A stretch of DNA of 43,798 nucleotides from positions 1 to 43,798 of IMG/VR virus record IMGVR_UViG_3300025030_000195. One strand, given 5' to 3'. Of this stretch, positions 8,099 to 17,080 are shown one piece after another; the stretch's first letter is position 1; the number at the start of each line of letters is the position of its first letter. The position numbers and the translations under genes are program-made. The notes below the pieces were generated by a model, which had not been told where the DNA came from, made no database searches, and was given only the letters and a program-made list of their open reading frames with translations. The stretch is from a virus.

Positions 8099-8493
8099 TG
8101 GCATGGGGTGATAAAGCAACGCTGACGGGGCTGAATGTAAGTCTTAGTGAAGTCACGAATGTTGACGCAAACTACACCGATGCGGACCATTACACCGAAT
8201 GGGTGACGCTGAATCCAGGCGAAACGGCGGATATTCAGATAGAGGTACTATTCGGGTCAACCGGAAATGACATTATTTACAGGGTGATCAAAACACTAGA
8301 TGCGGCAACCGAGAATGCAGACACTGTGGTTTACACAGGGGGGACTGTACCGTTTGTGGCATCCATTACTCAGCGCAGGCCTCACGCGGTTTCCAATTGT
8401 TACAAATTCCGAATCGAGCTTCGTAAAAATGGCACAACCGCAGGTGCTTACACGCCTAATGTATATATCCGCAAGAACGGGATCAGCGTCTAA
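8098..8493 (+). CDS. hypothetical structural protein
   Basis: This 131-residue protein is predominantly beta by eye (TEWVTLNPGETADIQIEVLFG, FRIELRKNGTTAGAYTPNVYIRKNG). It overlaps the previous stop by one base and the next ATG by one base. Its composition resembles small beta-sandwich phage fibre-associated proteins, but I recognise no named family. The functional assignment rests on position. Confidence 0.65.
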   Translation: MAWGDKATLTGLNVSLSEVTNVDANYTDADHYTEWVTLNPGETADIQIEVLFGSTGNDIIYRVIKTLDAATENADTVVYTGGTVPFVASITQRRPHAVSNCYKFRIELRKNGTTAGAYTPNVYIRKNGISV

Positions 8494-9941
8494 TGGCGCT
8501 CGTCCCTCTCCGCATAGACCGCACCAGTAAACCGCCGCTTGGCACTCCCTTGCGCTCTGATGGGCATTGGGGTGTGCAGGGGTTGGTGGGTGGTTGGGCG
8601 CTGAATGAGGGGACTGGCAAAACCGCATTTGATGGTGTTGGTCATAACAACGGAGTTGTATCAGGTACTGCTGCAAACATCGGACCTCTCGGATATTACA
8701 ACGATGGCACAAATGCTGGAGGCATGTGCCAAACCAAGTCAGGCGCACTACTCGGTGGATTAGCGACATCGACCGTCCTTGCCATAATTAACACCACTGC
8801 CGCAACAGCTGCTGTTGAAACACCGGAGACAGCTATAGGTTCAGGCGGTAATGCAATTTATTCTGAACGAGCGGCTATCGGTAACGATATTTACAAATTA
8901 TCGTTGGCCTACCCATCCGCAGGGGAAAACGCAAGCAACCTGACAGTTGAGTTTACATATAGGAATGATGGGGGCACGTTACTCCAACGTAGAATGCTCG
9001 CCCCAAACGCCAATAATGGCGCAGATCATATAGTCGCGCTGACTAAAAATGGCACCGCACATCGGGTGTATTTCAATGGCGTAGCGGGACCCAATACAAC
9101 AGCATTCGGTTCATCCTCTACAGCATTCAGTAACGCTGGCTTGGGTTGTGTGATCGGTAACGACTTAGGTGGCGGCGCAAAGGCAGCATGGAACGGGTTT
9201 ATCAGGCTGGTGCTGCTATACAGCCGCGCTCTGTCCCCTGTCGAGATAGCATCCCTCTCCGCCAACCCTTGGCAGGCATACGAACCGGAAATCGTGTGGG
9301 TGGAGGTGGGGGGAACAGAATCATTCACCGGCACATACGCAGCAATCCAGGCAATCCAGCAACAGTCGATAATATCCGCTCTTTCATTCTCTGGCATTTC
9401 ATCACAGATTCAACCGGCAAACACAGAAGCACTAGCGGCAATACTGGGTTTTTCGGGTGAAATAGGGCAAATACAGGCGATTCAAGCGCAAGCAATATTT
9501 CAAGCGCTTCTTATCACAGGCGTAATAGGTCAATCACAGGCCGCTCAGATTGCCAGTTTAACAGCCGCTCTTTCGTTCTCCGGAACGCTGGATCAGTCAC
9601 AAAACGGTCAAATTGAGGCGCTTGCATCCGTTTTATCATTTGCGGGGGCCACACAACAGGCTCAGGAAGCGCAAACGGAAGTGCTTGAAGGGTTACTATC
9701 CTTTGGTGGTAACGTTACACAGGCACAGAGAATACAGATCGAAACATTGACGGCTATTCTTGCTTTCAGCGGTGGAATTGAACAGACACAGGAACAGCAA
9801 AGGCAACTCATTTTAGAGTTCATCGCGGCTATCGTTTTTGGATTCGGTTTCAAACTTCAGCCAGAAGTAAAAGGTTATATTCTCCCGCGTGAAACGAGGG
9901 GATTTAAACTGCCGGTAGAAAACAGGGGGTACAAGGTATGA
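8493..9941 (+). CDS. LamG-like virion protein with eight 21-residue repeats
   Basis: This 482-residue protein has three parts. Residues about 20-260 look like a concanavalin/LamG jelly-roll (GGWALNEGTGKTAFDG near the start, LVLLYSRALSPVEIASLSANPWQAY at the end), a fold often used for sugar binding in virions. Residues 280-447 are eight head-to-tail 21-residue units of pattern Gx3QxQx2Qx(E/A)xLxAxLxFS. The C-terminus holds two EXRG(F/Y)-type motifs (LPRETRGFKLPVENRGYKV). I infer a surface appendage or decoration, possibly adhesive. Confidence 0.75.
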   Translation: MALVPLRIDRTSKPPLGTPLRSDGHWGVQGLVGGWALNEGTGKTAFDGVGHNNGVVSGTAANIGPLGYYNDGTNAGGMCQTKSGALLGGLATSTVLAIINTTAATAAVETPETAIGSGGNAIYSERAAIGNDIYKLSLAYPSAGENASNLTVEFTYRNDGGTLLQRRMLAPNANNGADHIVALTKNGTAHRVYFNGVAGPNTTAFGSSSTAFSNAGLGCVIGNDLGGGAKAAWNGFIRLVLLYSRALSPVEIASLSANPWQAYEPEIVWVEVGGTESFTGTYAAIQAIQQQSIISALSFSGISSQIQPANTEALAAILGFSGEIGQIQAIQAQAIFQALLITGVIGQSQAAQIASLTAALSFSGTLDQSQNGQIEALASVLSFAGATQQAQEAQTEVLEGLLSFGGNVTQAQRIQIETLTAILAFSGGIEQTQEQQRQLILEFIAAIVFGFGFKLQPEVKGYILPRETRGFKLPVENRGYKV

Positions 9942-10204
9942 TTTACAGGCTACCGGATAAAAAGCCGAGCGAGACAATGAAAGGGTTATGGTTCGATTTT
10001 GCGAATCACCTCTTGACCGGCGAAACGATATCAGAAGCGACCGTGGACGGCGACCTTGCCGAGAATGTTACCATATCCGGCACCCGTGTTGTATGGGACG
10101 CTACGGGCGGCACAGACGGGCAAACGGCGCGATTTGTCGTCACGGCTACGGGCAGCATGGGTTCCATCAGAGTTGAGATTGCAGAGATGGTGATAAACGG
10201 ATGA
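9938..10204 (+). CDS. small beta-rich virion-module protein
   Basis: This 88-residue protein starts in an ATGA overlap with the LamG gene. It opens with YRLPDKKPSETMKGLWFDFA, then DLAENVTISGTRVVWDATGG, and ends with MGSIRVEIAEMVING. The strand-rich sequence suggests a single small beta-sandwich domain. Proteins of this type occur beside phage surface proteins. No specific function is supported. Confidence 0.65.
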   Translation: MIYRLPDKKPSETMKGLWFDFANHLLTGETISEATVDGDLAENVTISGTRVVWDATGGTDGQTARFVVTATGSMGSIRVEIAEMVING

Positions 10205-11037
10205 TAATCTCCGGAATGCATGGGCTAGGCGATAATATCTATCAAAGGTCTTTCGTAAAAGAATTGCCTAAGCCGATATGGTTGAATACCTCATGGCCGG
10301 AAATTTACCACGGGATTGAAGGAATCAATTTTGTAAAGCCGGTTACTCGGTTAAGAACTCAACTTAAAAACGTGAACCGGCAGAAAATCAAATGGGTATC
10401 GCAACCACGGGGGCCGATAACGCAAGTTAGCTATGGCGACATCGGCATAATGGCGGGGATGCAAAGGGCTTTTAAAGTACGGCCGAAAACGTTTGACCTA
10501 CCTGATTACGGACCTTCACCAGTTTCCGGAAAATATGTAGTAGTCAGGCCAGCTACGATCAGGTCAGAATGGTTGGCAGAATCAAGAAACCCTTTACCTG
10601 AATATCTCTGTGAAGCGGTGGAAGTAATAAGGGTGAAGGGTTACAAAATCGTATCTGTTTCAGACTTCGAGCATCGCAAGGAATGGCCTGTTGAGCCGCT
10701 ACCCTATGCGGATATCAAGTTTCATTACGGGGAATTGTCCGTTACGCAGCTGATGTCATTGGTTCAGGGTGCGACCGCAGTAATCGGCGGTGTCGGGTGG
10801 CTCGTGCCGGCAGCGATAGCTTACAAAACACCGGCATGGATAGTATGTGGAGGATGGGGGCATTTCAACGCACCTGAGAAGCTTGTAAGCCCGATAATGG
10901 ATTTAAGCCATATAACATTTGTCAAGCCGGATAACTTCTGTTTATGCCGTTCAAATAACCACAAATGTGATAAGAGGATTGAAAATCATGGTTCCAAGTT
11001 TACCGAATGGGCTGAGAAATTCCCTACTCTGGTGTGA
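10201..11037 (+). CDS. glycosyltransferase, GT9/heptosyltransferase-like
   Basis: This 278-residue protein resembles family 9 (ADP-heptose type) glycosyltransferases. The N-terminal GLGDNIYQRSFV loop matches the GDxL region, VVVRPATIRSEW begins the second Rossmann half, and LMSLVQGATAVIGGVGWLVPAAIAYKTP matches the conserved sugar-nucleotide pocket. A Cys-rich tail (FCLCRSNNHKCDK) follows. It overlaps neighbouring genes in the virion module, so it may glycosylate a virion protein or modify the host surface. That target is inference. Confidence 0.75.
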   Translation: MIISGMHGLGDNIYQRSFVKELPKPIWLNTSWPEIYHGIEGINFVKPVTRLRTQLKNVNRQKIKWVSQPRGPITQVSYGDIGIMAGMQRAFKVRPKTFDLPDYGPSPVSGKYVVVRPATIRSEWLAESRNPLPEYLCEAVEVIRVKGYKIVSVSDFEHRKEWPVEPLPYADIKFHYGELSVTQLMSLVQGATAVIGGVGWLVPAAIAYKTPAWIVCGGWGHFNAPEKLVSPIMDLSHITFVKPDNFCLCRSNNHKCDKRIENHGSKFTEWAEKFPTLV

Positions 11038-11599
11038 AGCATCGGGGCGCGGATGGTGCGGGGCTGAACTGGTACCATACGATAAAGCTTATTTTGATAA
11101 GTATTTGGTGATGGATGAGTCAGAGTGTGGCGTGAACCTCACACGTGCAAGGCTGGATATGGTTCGTCGGCATTATGGCGGCAAAGGAGTTGATATCGGT
11201 ATCGGTGGCGGAAAGTTTGTCGAAGAATCGGGTTGGATGGGATTCGACGTAAACAACGATGCTGTTTCATGGTTGTGGTCAAACGGTCTTTACTGTAATC
11301 CTTATGCAAACAGGGTCAAGTCGGTCACGTGTTGGGATAGCCTAGAACATATACCTGAACCTGAAAAGCTCTTGGCGCAGATTGATGAATGGCTGTTTGT
11401 TTCTATGCCGATTTACAAAGACTACCGTGATTGCCTGTTTTCGAAACATTATCGTCCTGGTGAGCACATCCATTATTTCACATTTAACGGGTTAGTGCGG
11501 TTCTGTGAATCGCAAGGATTTGCGCTGGTGGAAGACAATACCATCGAGAGCGACTTAGGCCGGGAGAATATCCATTCATTCGCATTCAGGAGGGTGTAA
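10988..11599 (+). CDS. SAM-dependent methyltransferase
   Basis: This is a class I methyltransferase of about 203 residues. The SAM-binding loop is VDIGIGGGKFVE, followed by an acidic MGFDVNND strand end and the post-motif VTCWDSLEHIPEPEKLL, as in small-molecule or sugar methyltransferases. I chose the ATG at 10988, which follows AGAGGA; an in-frame ATG at 10919 would overlap the previous gene by 119 bases. It may act with the adjacent glycosyltransferase on a glycan, but this is inference. Confidence 0.8.
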   Translation: MVPSLPNGLRNSLLWCEASGRGWCGAELVPYDKAYFDKYLVMDESECGVNLTRARLDMVRRHYGGKGVDIGIGGGKFVEESGWMGFDVNNDAVSWLWSNGLYCNPYANRVKSVTCWDSLEHIPEPEKLLAQIDEWLFVSMPIYKDYRDCLFSKHYRPGEHIHYFTFNGLVRFCESQGFALVEDNTIESDLGRENIHSFAFRRV

Positions 11600-11787
11600 T
11601 GCTGGATAAATATAAAATAATAATGACAGGTCATGGCAAAGGAGAAGTTTTCCGTAATGGTGAAAGGGTTGAAAATGTCAGAGCGGTTCAATTCAATGGT
11701 GGAATTGATTTAATAAATACAGTCACACTTACTTTGAATGTAGGTGAGGTCGAAATAGAAGCAGAAGCGGATGGAATAAATGTCTGA
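11599..11787 (+). CDS. hypothetical small protein
   Basis: This 62-residue protein of unknown function starts in a TAATG overlap with the methyltransferase and ends inside the next gene start. It opens MLDKYKIIMTGHGKGEVFRNG and ends in an acidic strand (LNVGEVEIEAEADG). It has the look of a single small beta domain. The tight coupling places it with the virion genes. Confidence 0.6.
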   Translation: MLDKYKIIMTGHGKGEVFRNGERVENVRAVQFNGGIDLINTVTLTLNVGEVEIEAEADGINV

Positions 11788-12259
11788 CACAATCCAGTTC
11801 AAAATAGAAGGTATGGATTCTCTAATTGCCAAACTTGAGGGGATAACGTATGATCTCAAGCGCAAAGGCGGGAGGGCAGCTTTACGCAAGGCGGCAATGT
11901 TGGTAGTTAAAGCGGCCAAAGAAAACGCTTCCCGTGTAGACGATCCCGCTACAGGTAGATCAATCGAAGCGAATATAGCTTTACGGTGGAATGGTAGGCT
12001 TTTCAAGCGTACTGGTGATTTGGGGTTCAGAGTTGGCGTGTTGCATGGTGCGGTACTTTCAAAGGGTGGGGATAAGTCGGAAAACGCACCTACACCTCAC
12101 TGGCGCCTAATAGAAACAGGCTGGGAGAAAGCCGCAGCAAGGCCATTTATGAGACCCGCCCTGAGTAACAATATTGGACCGGCTACTGACACATTTGTAA
12201 AAGAGTACGGGGCCGCAATCGACCGAGCGATAAAACGAGCAGCAAAAGGTAAGAAATAA
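11780..12259 (+). CDS. neck/tail-completion protein, HK97 gp10-like
   Basis: This 159-residue protein matches the HK97 gp10 family. The N-terminal IEGMDSLIAKLEGI, the ALRKAAMLVVKAAKENA helix, the HWRLIETGW segment with the ARPFMRPAL motif, and a basic C-terminal helix are all characteristic. Family members sit between head and tail. The next gene (DUF3168) is its usual partner. Confidence 0.9.
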   Translation: MSDTIQFKIEGMDSLIAKLEGITYDLKRKGGRAALRKAAMLVVKAAKENASRVDDPATGRSIEANIALRWNGRLFKRTGDLGFRVGVLHGAVLSKGGDKSENAPTPHWRLIETGWEKAAARPFMRPALSNNIGPATDTFVKEYGAAIDRAIKRAAKGKK

Positions 12260-12624
12260 TGTACGCTCCACTTTTTTCTACCATATCTGCCTCCGCAGAA
12301 GTAAAAGCCCTTATCGGTAGCAATCCGGTGCGCTGTTATATGTTCGGTTCTGCCCCCCAAGGCGTAACCCTTCCTTATGCCGTCTGGCAGACTATTAGCG
12401 GCAATCCAGAGAATTACCTAGGGCAAGTACCAGACCTTGACCGGTTCACGACCCAGATCGACGTATATGCGGCCACTGAAACCTCAGCGCGTAATACAGC
12501 CAAGGCACTCAGGGACGCAATCGAACCTGTTGCACATATAACAGCATGGCGGGGAGAATCAACAGACCCCGAAACATTCCACAAGCGGTATTCATTTGAT
12601 GTTGAGTGGCACGTAAAACGATAA
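12259..12624 (+). CDS. tail terminator-like protein, DUF3168
   Basis: This 121-residue protein belongs to DUF3168. It starts YAPLFSTISASAEVKALIG and carries PYAVWQTISG and the RFTTQIDVYA strand, then a TAKALRDAI helix and a terminal strand. Family members cap the tail tube and join it to the head. It lies directly before the tail tube gene and abuts the gp10-like gene, which is standard order. Confidence 0.9.
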   Translation: MYAPLFSTISASAEVKALIGSNPVRCYMFGSAPQGVTLPYAVWQTISGNPENYLGQVPDLDRFTTQIDVYAATETSARNTAKALRDAIEPVAHITAWRGESTDPETFHKRYSFDVEWHVKR

Positions 12625-12639
12625 GAAAAGGAGATTAAA

Positions 12640-13110
12640 ATGAGCGTACTTACCCAAGGCACACAGATTTACTTTATTGACCCGGATGACCTCTCAATCG
12701 TAACGGTGGAGTCATGCACAGCGTTTAACCCCGGTGGGCAACCGGCAGACCAGATTGAGGACACCAGCCTGGCTGACATGGCGAGGACGTACAAGAAAGG
12801 CCTCCGCACTCCCGGGCAGGCTTCATTGTCCATCAATGCCGATCCGCAGAAAGACAGCCACATCCGTCTCCATGAACTGTCCGAAGAGAACACCGACCGG
12901 CAGATTAAATGGGCCGTTGGTTGGTCCGATGGTACCGCACCTCCTACCGCTAACAGCAGCGGGGCTTTTGTCCTCCCCACGACTCGCACATGGTTTACTT
13001 TTGACGGGTACGTCTCGGACTTCCCGCTTGACTTCGCCCAGAATACCGTTGTAGTCACAGCGGCAACTATCCAGCGTTCCGGCGGCTCGGTCTGGACTCC
13101 CAAAGCTTAA
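12640..13110 (+). CDS. major tail tube protein
   Basis: This 156-residue protein is the likely tail tube subunit (lambda gpV N-domain type). It contains [19 protein letters not shown] and a middle [20 protein letters not shown] followed by LSINADPQ. It ends with [28 protein letters not shown] cut as in tail tubes. An AAAAGGAG site precedes the ATG. A terminator follows and the chaperone pair comes next. Confidence 0.9.
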   Translation: MSVLTQGTQIYFIDPDDLSIVTVESCTAFNPGGQPADQIEDTSLADMARTYKKGLRTPGQASLSINADPQKDSHIRLHELSEENTDRQIKWAVGWSDGTAPPTANSSGAFVLPTTRTWFTFDGYVSDFPLDFAQNTVVVTAATIQRSGGSVWTPKA

Positions 13111-13117
13111 TTTAATG

Positions 13118-13146
13118 GGCCGGTTCATGTGACCGGCCTTCTTTTT
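13118..13146 (+). terminator. terminator after the tail tube gene
   Basis: GGCCGGT pairs with ACCGGCC (7 perfect base pairs) around a 7-base loop, followed by TTCTTTTT. It lies eight bases after the tail tube stop. It should keep tube protein far more abundant than the chaperones and tape measure. Confidence 0.9.
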
Positions 13147-13162
13147 GAAATGGAGGAAGCAA

Positions 13163-13513
13163 ATGTTTCTCAATGTCGAAAGCCTCAAGTCCATCGGCGG
13201 TTTTACTGGTGCGCCTGTTGAAAAGGAAATCAAGTGGAAGCAGGGGGAAACGGAATATACCGCCACTGTTTTCATTCGGCCTCTTTCATACAAGTCCACC
13301 GTTGCTGATTTGATGGCCGTGAACGAGAAGAAAGACCAGCTTGCAGCGCGTATTGCCGCATCTGTTTGTGATGCAGACGGACAGCCAGTGTTTACCGGAG
13401 ACGATGTTACCGGCGACGCAGATCCAGAACGGGGCGCTATGGATGGGAACCTTGTCATGTCCTTACTCTCCGTTATTGCCGAGGTAAACGGCATGGGAAA
13501 GACTCAGAACTGA
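13163..13513 (+). CDS. tail assembly chaperone (lambda gpG-like)
   Basis: This is the 116-residue short form of the tail chaperone. KWKQGETEYTATVFIRPLSYKSTVADLM and the end VNGMGKTQN are typical of gpG-like proteins that hold the tape measure during tail assembly. I chose the ATG at 13163, eight bases after GGAGG; an ATG at 13145 lacks a site. A lambda-type slippery heptamer lies four codons before the stop. Confidence 0.85.
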   Translation: MFLNVESLKSIGGFTGAPVEKEIKWKQGETEYTATVFIRPLSYKSTVADLMAVNEKKDQLAARIAASVCDADGQPVFTGDDVTGDADPERGAMDGNLVMSLLSVIAEVNGMGKTQN

Positions 13514-13803
13514 CCGATCAAGATGAAATCTGGCATGAGTTGGTGCTGTCTGGAATTGGAGGCAGTACCATTGCCGAGGCTCAAGAGCGGCTCAGTTATA
13601 GAGAGTTTACCAGCTGGATGAAATATCGCAACAAGCGGGGCAGTTTAAATATTGGCATGAGGGTGGAAAGGGGTGCGGCATTATTGGCAACTCTCTTTGC
13701 AAACAGCAAGAGAACATCGAACTTCCTGAAACTGTTTGATTTTATGCCGCACGAAGAAGAACCGGCGATTGACTTAGAAAAGGCAATAGAAGAGTGGAGA
13801 TAG
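13163..13803 (+). CDS. tail assembly chaperone long form (gpGT-like, -1 frameshift)
   Basis: The long form reads 13163-13501, slips back one base, and continues 13501-13803. The shifted part reads DSELTDQDEIWHELVLSGIG, then EAQERLSYREFTSWMKYRNKRG, and ends LEKAIEEWR. This is a typical T domain, which contacts the tail tube while the G part binds the tape measure. It directly precedes the tape measure gene. Confidence 0.9.
13495..13501 (+). promoter_or_regulatory. slippery heptamer GGGAAAG for gpG/gpGT
   Basis: G GGA AAG is in phase with the G frame and is the same heptamer used by phage lambda. Backing up one base joins the G frame to the T frame, which has no suitable start of its own before 13540. 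Confidence 0.9.
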
Positions 13804-13806
13804 CAA

Positions 13807-16164
13807 ATGGCGAACCTTGGCACGCTCACGCTCGATTTAATTTGTAAAACAGGTTCATTTACAGCTCCTCTTGACAAAGCAGGTCGTCAAGCCAAGCGGC
13901 ATATGTCCACTATCGAAAAATCCGCACAATCGGCTTCTATTGCTATCGGGAGCATGGTGTCAGTAGGGGCTATTACTGCCTTCACTTCTTCATTAATATC
14001 TTCATCCCTTGAAATACAAAAAATGGAACGGCTATTCAATGCCGCTGCCGGTTCTGCCAATCTGGGGGGGCGTGAACTTGAATATGTGCGCCAAGTGTCT
14101 GAAAAACTAGGTTTAAACCTTGCTACTACCGGCCAGAGTTACGGAAAATTCATGGCCGCTATACGTGATACGAGTCTTGAAGGTGAAGCAGGCCGTAAGG
14201 TTTTTGAATCAGTGGCTTCAGCATCTACGGCTCTCGGATTATCCGCTGACGAAACACATGGGATATTTAACGCACTTCAACAGATGATGAGTAAGGGTAA
14301 GGTGCAGGCCGAAGAATTGAGGGGGCAATTAGGTGAAAGGCTTCCTGCGGCTATGCAACTATCAGCTAAGGCTATGGGAGTAACAACAGCAGAACTTAAC
14401 AAAATGATGGAAGATGGAAAATTGTTTGCTAACGATTTGCTTCCAAAACTAGCATTAGAATTGGATAAAACTTACGGCGGCGCGGCTATGGAGGGCTCAA
14501 AATCGGCAACAGCCGAAATAAACCGATTCAATAACGCCATGCTTGAGACAAAGGCAGCAGCTGGTAAAGCACTTTTGCCTGCATTTACTGATATATTGAA
14601 TGCTGCTAACCCAGTCATTCTATCTCTGCAAAAAGTAACACAGGCTGTTCAAATACTGGGAGTTCGCCTTGGTGCGAACAGCCTGAAAAGGGCTACTTTT
14701 TGGGAAAATATAAAATCAGGGATAGGTGCTTTCAGTACCGAAGGACTCGCAAAACAGGAAGCAGTAGCTAAAGAAGCTGATAGGCTTGCAGAAGAACAAA
14801 TAGCCCTAATTTTAAAGGGAGATAAAGTAGAATCCTCTGCATATACTGAAAAGGAAAAAAGGCAACAAAAAGCACTATCCACTATTAAATCACTTTCATC
14901 AGAGACAAAAAAAATAGATAAAGATACAAAATCAGCTACAGATTCAATAAACGAACAAATAAAAGCATTACAGTTCCAAGCTGAAATGGTGGGCAAGTCC
15001 GACGATGTAATAAAGCTTTACGAGTTGACCAACAAGGGCGCGACTGATTCGCAACTTGCACTTGCTGATTCAGCTTTGACGACTATCAAAGCTTTCAATT
15101 ACCAGAAAGAAGCCGCTGAGAAGCTTGCAGAGTCGCAGAAAAAAGCCGATGAAGATGCAAAAGCCCTGAAAGATCAAATACTGTCAGACCAGAAATCACT
15201 TATTTCCAGCTTACGAACAGAAGAAGAGAAGTTAACTGACCAGACAAAAGAGCGTCTTGCCGTATTGGAGACGATGAAGAATTTGACAGATTCAGAAAGG
15301 TCCGATGTTGCCAAGCGGATAATAGCTTCTGGTGTCGCTCCTATGCCTAAATTCGGCGGGGCTGATTCAGCTATTGCCGGACCACAATCGGAATTGAACA
15401 AACTGGAAGATGCCACTACCGCATTGAATGATTGGTACACAGTTCAGCTTGAAATGTTGACTAAGTTCCGAGAAGAAAAAGCCGAGTTATCGGCGGTATG
15501 GGATCAACAGGAAATAGATTTAAAGAAACAGCATGAGGATGAACTGGCAAGGATTGAATCAGCTCGACAACTAGTCCAGATGGCGCAGAATGAAGCCTTT
15601 TTCGGTAGTATGTCGGACCTTTCAAAAACCTTCTTTGGTGAGCAATCAGGCATGTATAAAGCCATGTTCGCAATCGAAAAGGCTTTCGCAATCGCAAAGG
15701 TGCTTTTAAACGCTCCATCGAGTTATTCCAAGGCGTATGACGCCATGATCGGTATTCCTTACGTTGGCCCAGTACTCGCCCCCATAGCAGGAACCGCAGC
15801 GGTTGCCGCTCAGATGGCTCAAGCCGCGAACCTGAAAAGCATAAATTTCACAGGTCAAGCTCATGACGGAATCATGTCAGTTCCCGAATCAGGGACATGG
15901 AACCTGAAAAAAGGGGAGCGCGTAACAACAGAAAACACCTCAGCAAAACTTGACCGGACGCTTGACAATGTGCAAAGGTCACAGCAGTCAAACGGGGGAA
16001 CGGTGATAAATCTGATCGAGGATAAATCAAAAGCCGGTCAATCGGAAAAGCGCGACGATAACGGGAAAGAAACTATCGATATATGGGTAGCTAATCTGAT
16101 GGGTGACGGCAAAGTCCAGAAAGCTATGACTCGCAAATTTGGACTTCAGCCGGTGGGGGCATAA
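13807..16164 (+). CDS. tape measure protein
   Basis: This 785-residue protein sets tail length. The N-terminal 230 residues match the lambda gpH-type tape measure domain (LGLNLATTGQSYGKFMAAIRDT, ALGLSADETHGIFNALQQMMSKG, VQAEELRGQLGERLPAAMQL). A long charged coiled coil follows (residues about 300-600). Hydrophobic helices (FAIEKAFAIAKVLLNAPSS, PVLAPIAGTAAVAAQMAQA) lie near 620-680, and a glycine-rich C-terminus ends RKFGLQPVGA. It starts three bases after the chaperone. Confidence 0.95.
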   Translation: MANLGTLTLDLICKTGSFTAPLDKAGRQAKRHMSTIEKSAQSASIAIGSMVSVGAITAFTSSLISSSLEIQKMERLFNAAAGSANLGGRELEYVRQVSEKLGLNLATTGQSYGKFMAAIRDTSLEGEAGRKVFESVASASTALGLSADETHGIFNALQQMMSKGKVQAEELRGQLGERLPAAMQLSAKAMGVTTAELNKMMEDGKLFANDLLPKLALELDKTYGGAAMEGSKSATAEINRFNNAMLETKAAAGKALLPAFTDILNAANPVILSLQKVTQAVQILGVRLGANSLKRATFWENIKSGIGAFSTEGLAKQEAVAKEADRLAEEQIALILKGDKVESSAYTEKEKRQQKALSTIKSLSSETKKIDKDTKSATDSINEQIKALQFQAEMVGKSDDVIKLYELTNKGATDSQLALADSALTTIKAFNYQKEAAEKLAESQKKADEDAKALKDQILSDQKSLISSLRTEEEKLTDQTKERLAVLETMKNLTDSERSDVAKRIIASGVAPMPKFGGADSAIAGPQSELNKLEDATTALNDWYTVQLEMLTKFREEKAELSAVWDQQEIDLKKQHEDELARIESARQLVQMAQNEAFFGSMSDLSKTFFGEQSGMYKAMFAIEKAFAIAKVLLNAPSSYSKAYDAMIGIPYVGPVLAPIAGTAAVAAQMAQAANLKSINFTGQAHDGIMSVPESGTWNLKKGERVTTENTSAKLDRTLDNVQRSQQSNGGTVINLIEDKSKAGQSEKRDDNGKETIDIWVANLMGDGKVQKAMTRKFGLQPVGA

Positions 16165-16601
16165 TGGATTATCCATCAATATTACCGTTACCGCTTAGAT
16201 CAGGTTATGGTCTGACTCCTGAGAACAATATAATCCGCACAGAGATGGTATCAGGCCGCGCTCGGCAAAGGGTGCAATATACATCTATTCCCTCCTACGC
16301 TAATTTGTCATGGCTTTTGACCCAAACACAGGCTCAACTTTTCGAATCATGGTCCTCTCTGGTTGGCGCTGATTGGTTTAGTCTCACTCTGAAAACACCT
16401 CTCGGATTGTCTCCGTATGAATGCCGATTTATGGAGACTCCCAAAGGTCCGACGCTGGAAGGTATTTCTCTTTGGCGTTACACGGCAGAAGTGGAACTTC
16501 GAGACAGACCGCTACTTGACGGCAGCTACACGCTATATCCAAGCATCGTACTCATGCAGGATATTTTTGATATCGCGATCAACAGGGAATGGCCGGAATG
16601 A
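16164..16601 (+). CDS. minor tail protein
   Basis: This 145-residue protein follows the tape measure with a one-base overlap. It contains PSILPLPLRSGYGLTPENNIIRTEM, an AQLFESWSSL helix and a final strand region (YECRFMETP, WRYTAEVELRDRPL). This pattern recurs in phages upstream of a DUF1833 gene and occupies the place of distal tail or gpM-like proteins. Its exact role is inference. Confidence 0.75.
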   Translation: MDYPSILPLPLRSGYGLTPENNIIRTEMVSGRARQRVQYTSIPSYANLSWLLTQTQAQLFESWSSLVGADWFSLTLKTPLGLSPYECRFMETPKGPTLEGISLWRYTAEVELRDRPLLDGSYTLYPSIVLMQDIFDIAINREWPE

Positions 16602-17080
16602 CAATACTCGAAACGGTATATGCAAGCGGTGGAGATATCATCATTGATACGCTTGAGTTGACTTGTCCGGCATGGGAAGAGTCGATTCTTATTTGCAACG
16701 GGTTTGAGAATCAGGATTGCATTGACGAGAATGACAGGGCTTTGACATTCATTGCCGCTGGTATTCAGGTGGCTTTACCCAAGAAAGACAACTCCGGCGC
16801 GCAGAATTTAACTTTTGCGATTGATAACGTGGGCGGTGAGGCTCAATCACTGATTGAAGAAGCCATAGAGTCGGGGGAGCGAGTAACTTTGATCTATAGG
16901 GCATTTTTGGCGTCTGATAAAACGACTCCCGCTGAACCTCCATATCGTATGACGGTATTGTCTGGAAGTATCAAAGGGACTGTCATTCAGATTCAGGCCG
17001 GATTCTTTGACCTACTCAATACCGCATGGCCGAGGGATAAATACACGGCTACTTTCGCGCCAGGATTACGGTATCTGTAA
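16598..17080 (+). CDS. DUF1833-family tail protein
   Basis: This 160-residue protein matches DUF1833, a phage tail-tip-proximal family. It has LETVYASGGDIIIDTLELTCPAW, an FIAAGIQVALPKKDNSGAQNL strand pair and FAIDNVG...IEEAIESGERVTLIYRAFL. I prefer the ATG at 16598, nine bases after AGGGA; the ATG at 16589 directly abuts that site. Its 3' end overlaps the oppositely oriented zinc-protein gene by 32 bases. Confidence 0.8.
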   Translation: MTILETVYASGGDIIIDTLELTCPAWEESILICNGFENQDCIDENDRALTFIAAGIQVALPKKDNSGAQNLTFAIDNVGGEAQSLIEEAIESGERVTLIYRAFLASDKTTPAEPPYRMTVLSGSIKGTVIQIQAGFFDLLNTAWPRDKYTATFAPGLRYL

